A DNA stretch of 64,000 nt from Mycocentrospora acerina (lineage: Eukaryota; Ascomycota; Dothideomycetes; Pleosporales). The stretch is from assembly GCA_022701365.1 (NCBI GenBank), contig JAKUHH010000068.1, positions 683,189-747,188 of the forward strand, given 5' to 3'. Within the stretch, counting starts at the first letter, position 1, and the number at the start of each line of letters is the position of its first letter. This document shows, in pieces, positions 35,165 to 47,308 of this stretch. The notes under the pieces were generated by a model. The model searched no databases and was not told the origin of the DNA. It was given only the letters and a program-made list of their open reading frames with translations. Position numbers and translations under genes: made by a program.

Positions 35165-36888
35165 ATGCGAGAGAGAAAAGGTTATCGGCTACAGGGATTT
35201 TTTGCACAATGGTGCTGAATAATGCATGTGATGATTTTGATGGCGGAATCTAAATCCTTCGTCTTGCTGATTCATCTACCAACGGTAATAATCTAGTCCG
35301 CTCTATGAGACCAATTATATCAAGGGCTGTGCTGATGTTATTGATGATTTTAATGCTGATGCTGATGCTGATGTCAGCGCTACTTTTACGGTGATTATAT
35401 GTATAAAGTGAGTCGTTTTCAGCCTCCAGCGTGCTATTGGTACGTGGGTCTAATGGTTGCTGACGCTTTGGACAGAACAGTTTCAAGTGGAAATGACACC
35501 ATGAGTTTTCGCAATCCTTGACTACATTCTTGTTGCCCTACAAAAGGCGTAGGTAGGTTGAATGGATGTGGATATGCAGTTTACTCGATTGGCTACTACC
35601 TTCTCAATCAGGATGCGTGTCAACATCATCGAGCTAATCAAGTCGTGTGTGTGCATGTATTTACCCGTAAAACTAGTAAGTTGATCGAGAATTAGTTGAA
35701 ACCTCTATTCTAATCCGATTCTCCCAGTTGGTAAGAAACTTGAAACAATTTCAGTTGTAGAACGTCAAGACGATCACATGTTTCGTCCAAAAACTAGCTC
35801 GGACTGAGTGTTTGACTTGCCTGGCAGAAAACGTTGGTCTAGCCAAAGTCAGCCACGAACCCCAACGCCCAGACGTTACCGTATACACCGTATCTTTGTA
35901 AACACTTGTACGGAACAGGACTTGATTAACCCAAAGGCGGCTAGCTGTTCGGGAGAACCCGAGGACATTAAACACACAATCAGATACGCGTATTTGTATA
36001 AACTTGCTTACGCTGCAGACAAAACTGACGTTATCATACTACGAATTTTCCCGGACGAGATCTATGCGTCCCCAGTTATTGTCAATGAATTTGAAACTTT
36101 GAACTATTCCTAGCAATGACGAATAGAAAGACAATACAATCTGCTACACTTGAGGACTAAGCAATCAGCGAAGACTTCGCGAACCCAAATGGATGGGCTT
36201 GCAACCAGGTAGCTTGCGAAATTGTGTAGGGGTAAATTCTTTTCCCCTCGTTTTATTCATCAGTTTGTGATATACTGTTACAGATAGTGAAAAGTGCGGT
36301 GTATGAACTGATCGCTTTGCACATGTATTGCTTAGTATCTCAAGCCACTGTACCGCGTTAGCAAGCGAATATGAACCACGCTGACCTCAACAATACAAGA
36401 TACAATAGCCAATCAAGCGACATAGATACCTGATAAGCTAGCTCAGTAACCTATGACAACCGCTCTTTCTCATGTAGCTATCGTGCATAAAGTAACCCTG
36501 CTCAACAAACACTAATCAAGGACTTACTCGATATATGGAATCTTTGGGTTCCATCTGACCATCTGAAGCTTTCCTCTCATTGAAGTCAGCCTGGCATATC
36601 TTCGCCAGCTCGTACGATGCGAAATAAGCCGTATTGGCAGCTCTGTGCCAGTCTGATGAAGGTTCCAAACACGGCGAATTTTGCATCTAAACCCAATGTT
36701 TGAATGAATGTCAAAGTTATTCTGTCCCTTCTACAGTTAATTACATAGTACGGTAGACCCATGAATGTGGCGCACTCTTCTTTTGACCTGGGTGGCAGGT
36801 TTAAGCGTTGCAGTCTAAAATGGTCTTTCTAGCCGAGCGGACCAATTTCGGACGTGGTCTGATATTTACAAGAAGTATTGAAACTTGG

Positions 36889-36897
36889 TATATAAAG
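36889..36897 (+). promoter_or_regulatory. TATA box of the ketopantoate-reductase-like gene
   Basis: TATATAAAG lies 65 bases before the start codon at 36962. Strong consensus TATA boxes recur before genes of the AT-rich half and are scarce before the housekeeping genes. Confidence 0.6.
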
Positions 36898-36961
36898 GCA
36901 ATGGCTCATGCTGATTTTCATTTCATTCAACAAAAACAATTTCTTGCCCCAAAAAGATCCA

Positions 36962-37990
36962 ATGTCCAAGCCAAAGGTTCTCATAATCGGTTGCGGAGCG
37001 GTTGGCCTCTCTCAAGGCTACCACATGACGCCTAGTGCCGACATCACCTATCTTGTACGACCTGGACGCTCACCAGCCTTCTCGCCGCCAAAAAAGCTCT
37101 ACGACTACAAGGCCGACACTTTGCGAGTCTTCGATAACTACCGAGTTATCGAGTCCGTATCTGAAGTTCTTGGCGAGGAATTTTACCTCGTTTTTGACAC
37201 GCTCGATGGCCATACTGCACGCTCTGAGGCTGGTACTGCGACACTGAAGAGTGTTGGAGAATTGGTCCAAAGGACTCCGAGCACTTTTGTCGTATACGAT
37301 GCTATTGGCGTTGATATGGAGGAACATTATGCGACTACAATGGGAATTCCAAAAGAGCGATTGTTGCTAGCCGCTAGCATGTTGGCACACCAGCCGACAA
37401 AGACAATCTCAGTCCCAGCAACCGCCAGTCCCGACTTGATCGCACAGGCAGACTTGTTGTACTCGCATAACCCGAATAACAACGGTCTTATAATCTTTAG
37501 TTCCAAGGTTGCACTCGCTGAGAAACTGGAGATAATTTATAACAACAACGGCAAACTTCAGACTCGACGATCCCCAGAATTCGTCGTTAAGTATGCAATT
37601 CTGCCGACAATGTTGCATCTTGTAGCGTGGAGCTTAGATGGATTTAAAGAGTTTTCTCACTTCCGCAATAATTCGACTTTGTGGGGACTCACACTCCGAG
37701 CACAGAAAGAAATTTTGAGGTTGCCTAGATTCGGATGGGTAGGTTGGCTCATGTCATCATTAATTGGCTCCTGGATCACTGGCAAGATGATCACGACGCC
37801 AATAGAAGGCGCGTTACCACTTCTCTACAACGAGTTCAATGCGTTTCATCACGGTGCGAAGGTCATCAAGCAAGATATCTTAGTGTTGGAGGACCTCGTA
37901 GCGGAGGGGCAGAAACAGGGTCACAAAATGGCTGCACTACAAGAAATTTGCTCAAGGGCCCAGGCAGTGCAGAAGGCCAAGGTGAAGTAA
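36962..37990 (+). CDS. Ketopantoate reductase-like oxidoreductase (ApbA/PanE fold)
   Basis: NAD(P)-dependent reductase of the PanE/ApbA superfamily, 342 residues, intronless. MSKPKVLIIGCGAVGLSQGY holds the Rossmann GxGxxG (residues 10-15). An upstream in-frame start would only add 18 uncharacteristic residues and is not preferred. The C-terminal half is helical, with WSLDGFKEFSHFRNN, a hydrophobic GWVGWLMSSLIGSWITG stretch and LYNEFNAFHHGAKVIKQD. In true PanE, a lysine and an Asn/Ser/Asp set in this half bind ketopantoate. I cannot confirm those residues, so a pantothenate role is doubtful. Related fungal proteins often sit in specialised-metabolite loci and reduce other keto acids. It is the first intact gene of the AT-rich half. 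Confidence 0.8.
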   Translation: MSKPKVLIIGCGAVGLSQGYHMTPSADITYLVRPGRSPAFSPPKKLYDYKADTLRVFDNYRVIESVSEVLGEEFYLVFDTLDGHTARSEAGTATLKSVGELVQRTPSTFVVYDAIGVDMEEHYATTMGIPKERLLLAASMLAHQPTKTISVPATASPDLIAQADLLYSHNPNNNGLIIFSSKVALAEKLEIIYNNNGKLQTRRSPEFVVKYAILPTMLHLVAWSLDGFKEFSHFRNNSTLWGLTLRAQKEILRLPRFGWVGWLMSSLIGSWITGKMITTPIEGALPLLYNEFNAFHHGAKVIKQDILVLEDLVAEGQKQGHKMAALQEICSRAQAVQKAKVK

Positions 37991-40109
37991 ATGGGAAGGG
38001 TGCGGTTTCGAGGGATTTTGCAGGCTGGAAAGGTCATATATGTTTGCAATTTGTTATTTTGTATATTTACTTCTAGTCTCGTTTTACAACTGAGTCTATC
38101 TTTAATTATGAAACTGCGGTTATACATTGACAGTGCAAACTCGTTTTGTGAAACAAAGAGACTCTTGTGCCAATTGTTTCTAAACAATCATGAGATATAG
38201 CAAGAGATTTTTCACCTTCTAGATAGCCCCTTCTATGCAGTAGTCGAACAATTTTGGAATTTTTACAAGAGTACCACTCTGAAGAAAGATTGGAAAGGAT
38301 GTAGCTTTGGAGATTTTACTCATACCGTGAGAAACCGTTCTAAGTAGAGAATTAACCTACGATGACTGGATATTATAGCGATGACAGAGGTTAAATAATG
38401 TATATATCTCAAGTCCACAAATTTGATCGCCGCGTTTTAAAAAAAATCTGCACCAAAGTTCCAAAACAAAATGAAGAAAACTACAATATATCAGTCAATG
38501 GCATGCTGATTATACAAAGCTTTTACATTTTTTTTAAATGCGTTCTGGAACACTGAGCCTGATAGATACTCGTGACTACTCAAAACTTCACTAGTTCTCC
38601 CCTGCATTATTCTCTCTAATCGTGGTCCACCAGAGTGATTCATATTTCTGGACTTGGTCTTAACACTTTTTTTACTGATATCAATATTACTTTAATAAAA
38701 CAAGATCAATGCCTATATGAGCTATGAATCTCGTCCTAAAGCTTTTAGATGCTACAGAGACGTGGCCTCTTTTGTCTACTTTCACGTGACTTCGCCAATT
38801 TAGTGCCAATGTTCAATTTGACCTCAAGCTTTTCGTTCCATCACTTGAAAGATTCGGAAAACATCAACAGAAAACTTCTTTAGCTTTCGCTCTGTGCGCC
38901 TAGACGGCGAGAAGACTGGATTCAATACCACGAAGAATCAGACTCGTAAGCATTATTCGATGTCGATGCTTTTCATCAACAGTGAATCCGATTCGGAGAT
39001 TTTAAATGTTACGAATCTCCAAACAACGCTCGATAGAATCTTACCAGCAGAAAATCTATCGGAAAAGGGTTTGCATCCTTTTCTTTTTGGCTTTTGTCGC
39101 AGTTCCCAACAGGGAACAATTGACAAACCTGAGCGGATGACAGAAAAAGAAAGTCGACTACAATAGCTCTGGTAAAATTAACCTGAGTCATCAAGACGCA
39201 TCAATCTTCGGAATCTTCCGTTACTGGGCCCTTGGAACATGTTGGGAACGTGTGGATTTTCAAGGGGCTCACAGTGTGTCCTAAGAAGCCAAGATTGATG
39301 GTAATATGCATCTACTTGGTCGCAAAGCCTTGAGGACAACAAGAACGTGCGACATATGCTCTGCAATTCTAAAAACACAAGTGGCCCTGTAAATAAAATC
39401 AAAGCGTTCTACTTTTAATGCAGGTTGAAACAAGTAAAACAATGGAGTTTACATTGCCATTTTGCAACGCTGCCCTCCAACTTGAACAACTTTGTGTCAG
39501 CAAGCCGCATTAGCGTCTTGGCTTGTTAGATAGATCGTCCGTGTAATGCTCCTCCTACCAATATCGGCATCGTTCAATCGAAATCTGAGCCTCATTGATG
39601 ACGTCAAATTAAAAATTCTAGGTAGTTCGATTAGAAATATAGACACAGTGGAATAGGCTTTTCAAGAAATCTTATATTCTGATTATTCTTTGCATTTGAG
39701 ATGAAGAGCAATACGGATGTGCTCAGGGCAGGGTTCAAACGTGATAAAGGAATTCACTTGTGTTAATTTGCCAGCATATCTGTTATGATAGGGCGAGGAT
39801 ATCTGGCTAAGACTCTAAATCCTAGGATCAGACTGCACGAGCCTGACTACATCTAAATTCATGGTCGAATGATCCTGACGTACACCCTTGTAGTAGAGTG
39901 GAAAGCTACATTTCCAAGAGTTTCACAGATTTCTAATCTCCGGCGATGACTTGGAGAGCACTTTGCATCGGACTTAGTGACGTATACCATAGCGATGGGA
40001 TATGCAACGACCCACCCCTCAGAGTATAAGACGGCCATACAACGCCTGATTTCGAGAACGTTACATCAAAAACCCTCTCGAATTACATTCAGCAATCATA
40101 AAAAGCACC
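37991..40109. other. Gene-free AT-rich region
   Basis: 2.1 kb with no supported gene. A frame near 38894-39166 begins with a non-ATG codon and has no recognisable features. A TATA-like TATAAG at 40025 lies 85 bases before the next start codon. Confidence 0.45.
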
Positions 40110-41141
40110 ATGAAGTCAACTGGACGCAATATCACCGCACTCGGTGCGATGGCAATGTCAGCAACAGCACAGAATCTGTCATACGGGGCCGACAACTTCT
40201 ACCGCAGTAGCAATATAACGGTTCAGCCAATATTTTTTCAGAGCCAGTTTAATACCACTGTTGCTGGCAACATCTTTATCCAAAACTCTCTCAATCGCAG
40301 CGCCAGCTTGCCAGCTATCGTTGTCGGCCACCCTATGGGTGCAGTGAAGGAGCAAAGTGCGAACCTCTACGCGACAAAATTGGCTGAGCAGGGATTCGTG
40401 ACAGTTTCACTCGATCTCCCGTTCTGGGGAGGCAGCGAAGGGGAGCCACGTAACGCGGTATCCCCAGATTTCTATGCAGAAGCGTTCAGTGCAGCAGTTG
40501 ACTATCTCGGTACACAGAATTTTGTTAACCGTGAGCGGATTGGGGCACTTGGTATTTGTGGTAGCGGTTCCTTTGTCATCAGTGCGGCGAAGATAGACCC
40601 GCGAATCAAGGCTATCGCGACGTCGAGCATGTACGACATGGGTTCCGTTAATCGCAATGGACTCGAGAAGTCACAAAGTATCGAGCAACGTAAGCAGGTC
40701 ATTGAGGCAGCTGTGCAGCAGCGTTGGATCGAGGCTACCGGCGGCGATATTGAGTACACTGGCGGCACTCCACACGAGATCACAGAGAATACACCTGCAG
40801 TCTTGCGCGAATTCTATGACTACTACCGCACTATACGTGGAGAATTCACACCTGAGAGCTCGTCGCCGAATCTCACGACTCACCCTACCCTTTCAAGCAA
40901 CATCAAATTTATGAACTTCTATCCGTTCAACGATATTGAAACTATCTCACCACGCCCAATGCTTTTCGTTTCAGGCGACCAGGCTCACTCACGCGAGTTC
41001 AGCGAAGATGCCTTTGCACGTGCCGGAGAACCAAAGGAACTCGTTTGGGTTGCGGGAGCTGGCCATGTCGATCTCTACGATCGTGTGGATCTCATCCCAT
41101 TTAACAAGTTCACTCAGTTCTTCCAAAAAAACCTCGCTTAG
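40110..41141 (+). CDS. Secreted alpha/beta hydrolase with cysteine nucleophile
   Basis: Hydrolase of the dienelactone-hydrolase/YcjY-like group, 343 residues, intronless. The N-terminus (MKSTGRNITALGAMAMSATA) looks like a signal peptide with an A-T-A cleavage site near residue 20. The core has PAIVVGHPMGAVKEQSANLY (oxyanion region), the nucleophile elbow IGALGICGSGSF with Cys150 where most hydrolases have Ser, Asp290 in FVSGDQAHS and His319 in VAGAGHVDLYD. A Cys-Asp-His triad is known in dienelactone hydrolases. The wording KLAEQGFVTVSLDLPFWG and RIGALGIC is close to bacterial members as I remember them. That, with the lack of introns, raises possible horizontal transfer. The substrate is unknown, and an ester or enol-lactone is a guess. 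Confidence 0.82.
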   Translation: MKSTGRNITALGAMAMSATAQNLSYGADNFYRSSNITVQPIFFQSQFNTTVAGNIFIQNSLNRSASLPAIVVGHPMGAVKEQSANLYATKLAEQGFVTVSLDLPFWGGSEGEPRNAVSPDFYAEAFSAAVDYLGTQNFVNRERIGALGICGSGSFVISAAKIDPRIKAIATSSMYDMGSVNRNGLEKSQSIEQRKQVIEAAVQQRWIEATGGDIEYTGGTPHEITENTPAVLREFYDYYRTIRGEFTPESSSPNLTTHPTLSSNIKFMNFYPFNDIETISPRPMLFVSGDQAHSREFSEDAFARAGEPKELVWVAGAGHVDLYDRVDLIPFNKFTQFFQKNLA

Positions 41142-43026
41142 AAGTTAGCCAAATTTAGCGATCCTTGAAATATTCGATCTCATCATTGACCGGAAATGAT
41201 GTATGAAGCTACATACAATTTTCAGATTCCTGAGCTGCTTCGTTCTTCCGGACATGGGAAATGAACAGATAGGTAGCTCAAATGTATCATGATTCAATCA
41301 TGTAAGATCTGAAATTACATTTCAAACGCATATCTCAATCACAATGTAAATTGCATGCAAGACTTCGAATTTCGCTATTGTTTGAACGATCGTTTCTAAT
41401 TGAACAAGTATAGAATTCAAGAATAGTTTAATAACAAAATGCTGTTGATTTCCCACAGTCGGTTTCGATTCCTTGGTTATTTTGCAAGAGATAAAATTTT
41501 TCAAAAATTTCACTTTCTAATTTTTTATTGTTACAATCTGAAAACCATAAGAGAACCGACTCGCAACCAGACTTTGCAGATTTGCACTGATTAGATTATT
41601 TATCATCGCAGGGTAGCATGACAGGTTGTAGACTGTTGACTAACTGTTAGTCAAATGATCTTTCTGGAATGGAATACAAAAATATGGTCAATCATTGATC
41701 GACCATGTAGAAGTCGCTTAGAAACTAATTTAACAAGCAATTTGTTAGATCATGTTGACTTTGCTGTGGCGTGGAACTTTCACACCCATTCCAGCTTAGG
41801 ACGAACCTGAACGGAAGCTTTTGTCATTATGGTTAAGTTGAAGTAGATTAGGGCTGATTTTCACGAATACTTTGCTATAAAGTTTGCTATGAGAATGTAC
41901 ATTACATCACTCCTATATGCATATAGGAATCGACTCTAGCGCAAGGTAGATCTAGTAAGCGAAGCCAAGTAGCAGGACGAGTTACAACATCTGATCTATT
42001 GTATACCAAGAATAAAGAGAATCGTGGAGAAGATTGTGGGTTTTGGCAAAGTCCATCTCAGGTGCGATTGATGTAAAATCTCGGTGCAAGCTTTCCTACT
42101 CAGCAACTGTCTAATATTTGTTCCTTCCATTTTATTTGCCCAGTCCATTTGTTTTGAACTTCAGCTTGACTATCAATTTGCTATCTGCTGTCTTTACATT
42201 CTCAAGATAGCAGATGCTCTCTTACCTGACTGTGTGTACAGAAGCTGATTAGTTTTTAGATCGTCAACAACACAACTATCTAATTCTCAATTTACGAGAA
42301 AGTAATAAAACATATAAAGGTACTAAGAAAATCAGTAAAATTGAAAAGATGGATAGACTAGGCTTTCAGAGCGGTATTATCTCTTTTAGGGATGACACTT
42401 AAAATCAAGCAAATTTTGCCACTGTGTAAGGGATAAGCATTACTAAAGATTGTAAGGCTTATTGAACTGTTTGGTTGACCCTCAAGGAGATTTTGAAAAA
42501 GTGAGTCGACTGAAGAAGTCTAACTCCAGTTTGGGAAGCAACATAAAAAGTAATGTGGTTAAGCGAATGTACTTTATCTGATTCATCAAGCTGCTAATAA
42601 GGGGAATGCAGATTGGAGTAGTTCCAGTAAGGAAAAATGTTGAAATGGCTGTCAAATTAGAAGTTGATCGAAACACATTTAAACGCCCTGGCGTTGATAC
42701 AACCGACTTGGCGTGCATATAACCCGTTCCTTGGCGATCACTTAACCGTTTAACCGTGTTTCGACTCGTTTCGAGATGTTCAAAAGTAGCAATTCCAATT
42801 AGTTATTGTTAGCCGCGAGTTTCTACTATGATAGCTGTACGTCATAAACAAGAGAAAAGTCTGGGCGCCGGGAAGGTTCATGTTCCGAATTGAATTGCCG
42901 TGATTAGTAGACAAACAACTTGAAGGTATAAATGTTTCAAGTGTACTGCACTTAGTAGACTATCGAAGCGACAGAGACTTGATTCACATTCACTACTATT
43001 TACCATTCGTTAACTATCTTCGCATC
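41142..43026. other. Gene-free AT-rich region and LPMO promoter
   Basis: 1.9 kb, clearly AT-rich, with no gene recognised. Small dyads occur (GACTAACTGTTAGTC near 41638; ATCTGCT paired with AGCAGAT near 42182-42215). A TATAAAT element at 42927 lies 100 bases before the LPMO start. Confidence 0.45.
42927..42933 (+). promoter_or_regulatory. TATA box of the LPMO gene
   Basis: TATAAAT, 100 bases upstream of the start codon at 43027, in an AT-rich promoter. The 80 bases after it would be the leader. Confidence 0.5.
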
Positions 43027-43781
43027 ATGAAGGCCGTCACTCTTTTCGCACTGCTCGCACCCCTTGGTGCTAACGCTCATTACATTTTCAATCGCCTTAT
43101 CGTCAATGGTGCTTCAATTGGCGGTGAATACGCCTACGTTCGTAAAAACAGCAACTCGTACAATCCAGCTATTACCAGCGAGTTAATGAACTCCAATGAC
43201 CTTAGGTGCAACAAAGGTGCCACAGCTGGAAACACTGCCACCTATACTGTCAAGGCAGGTGACAAACTTGGTTTCAAGATTTTCAACAACGAACTTGTTG
43301 AGCATCCGTAAGTAGTATAACTTCAAATGCATAAATGCAATACATTAATAACATGTGCAGTGGTCCTGGATTTGTATACATATCTAAGGCTCCTGGAAGC
43401 GTTAAGAGCTACGATGGTTCTGGTGACTGGGTTAAGGTGATGCAAAGTGGCCTTAAGAACCCGAGTACTCCTGGCGTGGACACGGCCTGGGACAGCTGGC
43501 AAAAGGATAGACTCGAATGGACCATTCAAAAGAACATCCCAGCTGGCGAATACCTTGTGCGAGTAGAGCACATTGGCCTCCACGAGGGACATGTCGGCAA
43601 GGCACAATTCTACATCGAATGCTACCAGCTGAAGATTGAGTCCTCCGGTACCGGCAAGCCTGGACCGGCGGTTAAAATTCCTGGTGTTTATAAGGCCACT
43701 GATCCCGGAATTGCATTCAACAAATGGAACAACCCAAAGTCTTACACTTTCCCGGGTCCGGCTGTATGGAATGGCAATTAA
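43027..43781 (+). CDS. AA9 lytic polysaccharide monooxygenase (GH61 family)
   Basis: Secreted copper enzyme that oxidatively cleaves cellulose or related glucans, 233 residues, no carbohydrate-binding module. Exons are 43027-43307 and 43361-43781, with a 53-nt GTAAGT intron whose splice gives VEHPGPGFVYISKAP. The signal peptide (MKAVTLFALLAPLGANA) ends exactly before His18, which becomes the N-terminal histidine of the copper brace. His93 in the VEHPGP segment is the second brace histidine, and the tyrosine in GKAQFYIEC is the axial ligand. HIGLHEG followed by the AQFY glutamine forms the expected outer sphere. The tail (IPGVYKATDPGIAFNKW, PGPAVWNG) is standard AA9. Short and apparently complete. 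Lies within the AT-rich compartment. Confidence 0.95.
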
Positions 43782-46700
43782 GTAGCTGATTCTAGCAAGA
43801 TATCAGAAAACTCTAGGGTGTAAGATTAGAGGGTAGAATGGAGAGTAGAGTGAGGTAGTACTGGAGGCGGTGTCAAGTATGTGGTAAGAAAATTAAAATT
43901 GTTAAGACGAGCAATTTTCTGCAATATAAGCTTTGTCTCTCTATGAGATGAGTTTGACTTGAAGATTCAAAATGAAAAAGGGAACTCCATCGCAGAATAT
44001 ATGAAGTGCAAGAATGAAGCAATTGAGATCAACGAAAAGTTCTCATCATCAAGTGGATGTTTCACCCTTCGAAAATTTGTACTGTTGATATGATCACCAG
44101 TGAACATTCAATGTTTACAGAATAGTGCAAAAGATGTGATTCCCCTCCCACCTCAAAAACTCAAACATAAGATAGCCATGTGAAATGTAATTCAGCGTCA
44201 ATTCTGTGACACACTTCATTTTTCACGTCAGTTATGCGTTCCTTGCTGGAAGTATTTGCAGTGAAGGCAATGGCCAAAATGCTGACGTGAGTAATACATA
44301 TAGCCTGAATTACTGCAACCAGAGAGCTGCACCCGGATATTGAAGTCCCGAATGTAGGTTGTCAGCGAGAAAAGGACTTACAATCCATAAGTTCGAGCAA
44401 CAAAGCTGCAAGTATAATTTGTACCACGGATCGAGCTTTCAACTTGGATGCAAGATTTTAGTGCGTTCGGCTCGGTACCATTTCAATCCGCAAACTAATC
44501 TCTAATGTGTCTGACCTATAGGTGATCCATGTAATAATTCGAAATCTAGTTTTTCTCAACTCCCTCACTAATTTGACACCAAACGTCTCGGAAACTCACC
44601 TCGCTATGTTTGTGACTCGGATTGATGAGTTGAGTTGTGAGGTAGTGTTGTGAACAATTATGTTTCAGTAGCTTGTTCTGTCTACAACCAAAGTCGGCAC
44701 TTGTGCAGATTGTCGTCTGTGATCTGCCCGAGAGTTCCATGTCACGCACGCTGGCCTTTGAAGTTGAAAAGTCTGAGCAGCGAAAAAGTCTACCCAAATC
44801 ATTAATTGGATGCAAGTAACAAGATTAGTCAAATGCGAAGCTGAGGCTCTGCGTGTAATTTAGAATCGTCTTTCGTATCTTGGATAAAAGTCAGAAGTGA
44901 GATCACCGAAATTCCAAGTTCATCTCGCAATTCAAGTTCTCTAGCTCCGATGCATGATACGTGTTGCGGCAACTCTTTGGCATTTTTCTCTGTTCCTTCT
45001 TCTAGTGTGTCTGTGCTCATTCCTCCCCACGCAATATATACAGGGCCTTCAGTTTCATCGCACCTTTGAAGACACACCCGATCTAGAGATTCATATATTC
45101 AACGTAGTTGAACCTTCATCCACCATCCAAGTCGTCGCACCTTCGCTTTCTTGCTTCCGTTTGAGACGAGTCGTACTTACCCGCGTTATGGCGTTGGCCG
45201 TTAGCCGGGCCATTGTTTTAGATAAGCTCTAGTTTGTGGGCGCATCAGGATCGTATCTTGAACAAGCTGATCGACACTGCCTCATCGCATACCAGGGTTA
45301 TCATATGAGACTTCACTAACAGTCAATAGAACTTCCTTGTACAGAGTTCGAGGATGAAAGCGTTGTTTCTGTCTTGCCAAGCATCCACTACGTCACAGGC
45401 CTGGTTAGTCGTAGCACTATTCACGATATGACGCTAGAAGGCATGCATATATTTTCTGCCCCGTTAGTGCGGCCATTGTTCTAGTGTGTAGCGTCTGTCT
45501 TCGCGGGACCTGCCATCCACTTCTTGACTCAACCCTGCTGCACATCCACTTCTCCGAGATGGGCAGACATGGCACAAACCATGTCCGGTTGCCTACTCTG
45601 GTTTGACGACGTCTTTAGATCGTTATCTGGCCCCTGCGCCTTCACCATCGTGCTGGACTCAAGTGGCGCTTCTGTAAGCTCCTTTTTTCGGAGCTTGACA
45701 CGGCCAGCGCGCTTCGCTCCTAACTCCTCGCCGCGAAGAGCCTGTCTGCACTCACAAATACATGCAAACAAAGCGCTGGTCACTGACGACGTTGCTAGAT
45801 ATTGTGATTGTTATCGCCGCTAGCGAGACTAATCTACTAGACTTCTTTGTATCTTGCTACTAACACCGCAACTCCTTCCCCCAGTTTGGATGCTATTCAG
45901 CATTGCTTAGGTATGAGAGTTTCACGGGCAAGGGTTGTGTTACACGACTTGCCGGTTGAGTGGCTAATATTTGAAGCACCCGTGCTTGCCTTCGGTGTTG
46001 TCATTGATGGCACACACACACACTGCTAGGCCTTAGGTAGATCATGACAGGAGTGCGGACTTGTCATATTCGATTAATATCATAACTAGGGCACTTCCCT
46101 TGGAAAAGGCCTCTTATTACAGGACTATAATTCTCATCTGGTGCTCGATGATGATCATGCTGAATCTTTTAAGAATTAATCAAGCATTTTGCCGAGCCAT
46201 TACCTTGGGTGATTCTGCATGGATCCAGACGTCTAGATCTTAGACTTTGTGTACAGGGGCAAAGCACTACCACTGGGAAGGGTCTAGATTGCGACTACTA
46301 TCCAAAGCAATCGAGTCAGATTTTTGCGGACGACGTCTGATACGCATTTGAGGAAGACAGGCTGTCCAACTAGTATAATTTCTTCATGTCCGCCCGGCTA
46401 GTAGGACCGGCTTATCCAAGGCAAAACACATCTCTCCTAAGGCTACTAGCATCCTTCTTGACTCTAATCTCCTTGTATTTAACAACTGCAAACGGGTCTA
46501 CTTGTCGATTTTGGGTTAAATGATCTTAGCTAATGAAAAGCTTGCGCAAACTTCACAAGGTTGGTATCTTTGTTGCCTTGGAATGTTAATTACAATATTT
46601 GTACTCTTTTATTGAGTCATTCTATTTTGAGTGATGTCAGTCTTTTACAAAGATCAGCCGGAGCTTGGGTAAAAATGGGTAGCTCATAATAAAAATTGTC

Positions 46701-47099
46701 TCCCTGTTTGGCAAGTTTGTCAAATCAGGACTGTTACCTTCACAGATCCTAACACTCGACATGAGCCCCCCCTCCCCTTTCTATGCGAGATGTAACAGGC
46801 ATGTTACACAAGGGTTATGTCGTAATGGATAAAACGAACCAATAAACTTGTAGCCTTATCCTTCAGCAGATCGAATACTGAACTGAAAATTCTAGACGTT
46901 AGAAGATTTCCGCCTTAAGGATCCATGGAAACACAAACCCCGGTGCATTACTGAAGACTAAAACTTTGAACTAACATCCCCGTTTCATTTACTCGGAGAT
47001 TACCATGTTGAGAGTATGGTAGTAGTGAAGATTATGCTCCTCTGAGCCTAGAGCAATATCCCTTTTTTCTCATGACATTTTTTGCTGAAACGGCGAGGG

Positions 47100-47108
47100 T
47101 ATATAAAG
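47100..47108 (+). promoter_or_regulatory. TATA box of the small secreted peptide gene
   Basis: TATATAAAG about 200 bases before the peptide start. Transcription starting some 30 bases on would place the four 25-bp repeats in the 5' leader. Confidence 0.6.
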
Positions 47109-47134
47109 GACAACGCTGTTAAATACATATTCCT

Positions 47135-47234
47135 ATCATCACAACAAACTTCAACATCAATCATCACAACAAACTTCAACATCAATCATCACAACAAACT
47201 TCAACATCAATCATCACAACAAACTTCAACATCA
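47135..47234 (+). repeat. Four perfect 25-bp tandem repeats in a 5' leader
   Basis: Four identical head-to-tail copies of a 25-base unit beginning ATCATCACAACAAAC and ending CTTCAACATCA. The unit has no G at all. The array sits between a TATA box and the small peptide start, so it is probably transcribed as a CA-rich, unstructured leader containing no ATG. Confidence 0.9.
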
Positions 47235-47308
47235 ATCATTACGTAACAACATTGAAACTCCTTTTAAACTATAAACCAATTTACTTTTAGAGGCCAATCT
47301 CAGCAATT

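Larger units (their letters stand above)
34208..36961. other. Gene-free, AT-rich region at the compartment boundary
   Basis: 2.75 kb without a recognisable gene. Composition becomes AT-rich just after the GCP3 stop and stays so to the right edge, apart from genes. It contains an 8-bp tandem array (35065-35164). Frames around 35750-36110 and 36808-37035 are short, start with non-ATG codons or overlap the next gene, and show no domain. A TATA box for the next gene lies at 36889. Confidence 0.5.
43782..47308. other. Large gene-free region upstream of a small secreted peptide
   Basis: 3.5 kb. A subregion at about 44950-46250 is less AT-rich than its flanks and carries several short frames, one with a hydrophobic start at 44954, but none has introns, homology I recognise or a convincing stop context. 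It could be a decayed gene or insertion. A TATA box (47100) and tandem repeats (47135-47234) precede the peptide gene at 47309. Confidence 0.45.

Noticed and set aside
35808..36113. 101-codon frame in the boundary region
   Set aside because: It starts with a non-ATG codon, no ATG-started version is long, and there is no recognisable domain.
39641..39665. Possible third copy of the dispersed repeat (CACAGTGGAATAG)
   Set aside because: Only a 13-base match with no support on either side. Matches of this length are expected by chance in 64 kb.
44954..45232. Frame with hydrophobic start resembling a signal peptide
   Set aside because: The rest has no features, no promoter element sits at the right distance, and stop and start contexts are poor. 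Kept only as a possible relic.
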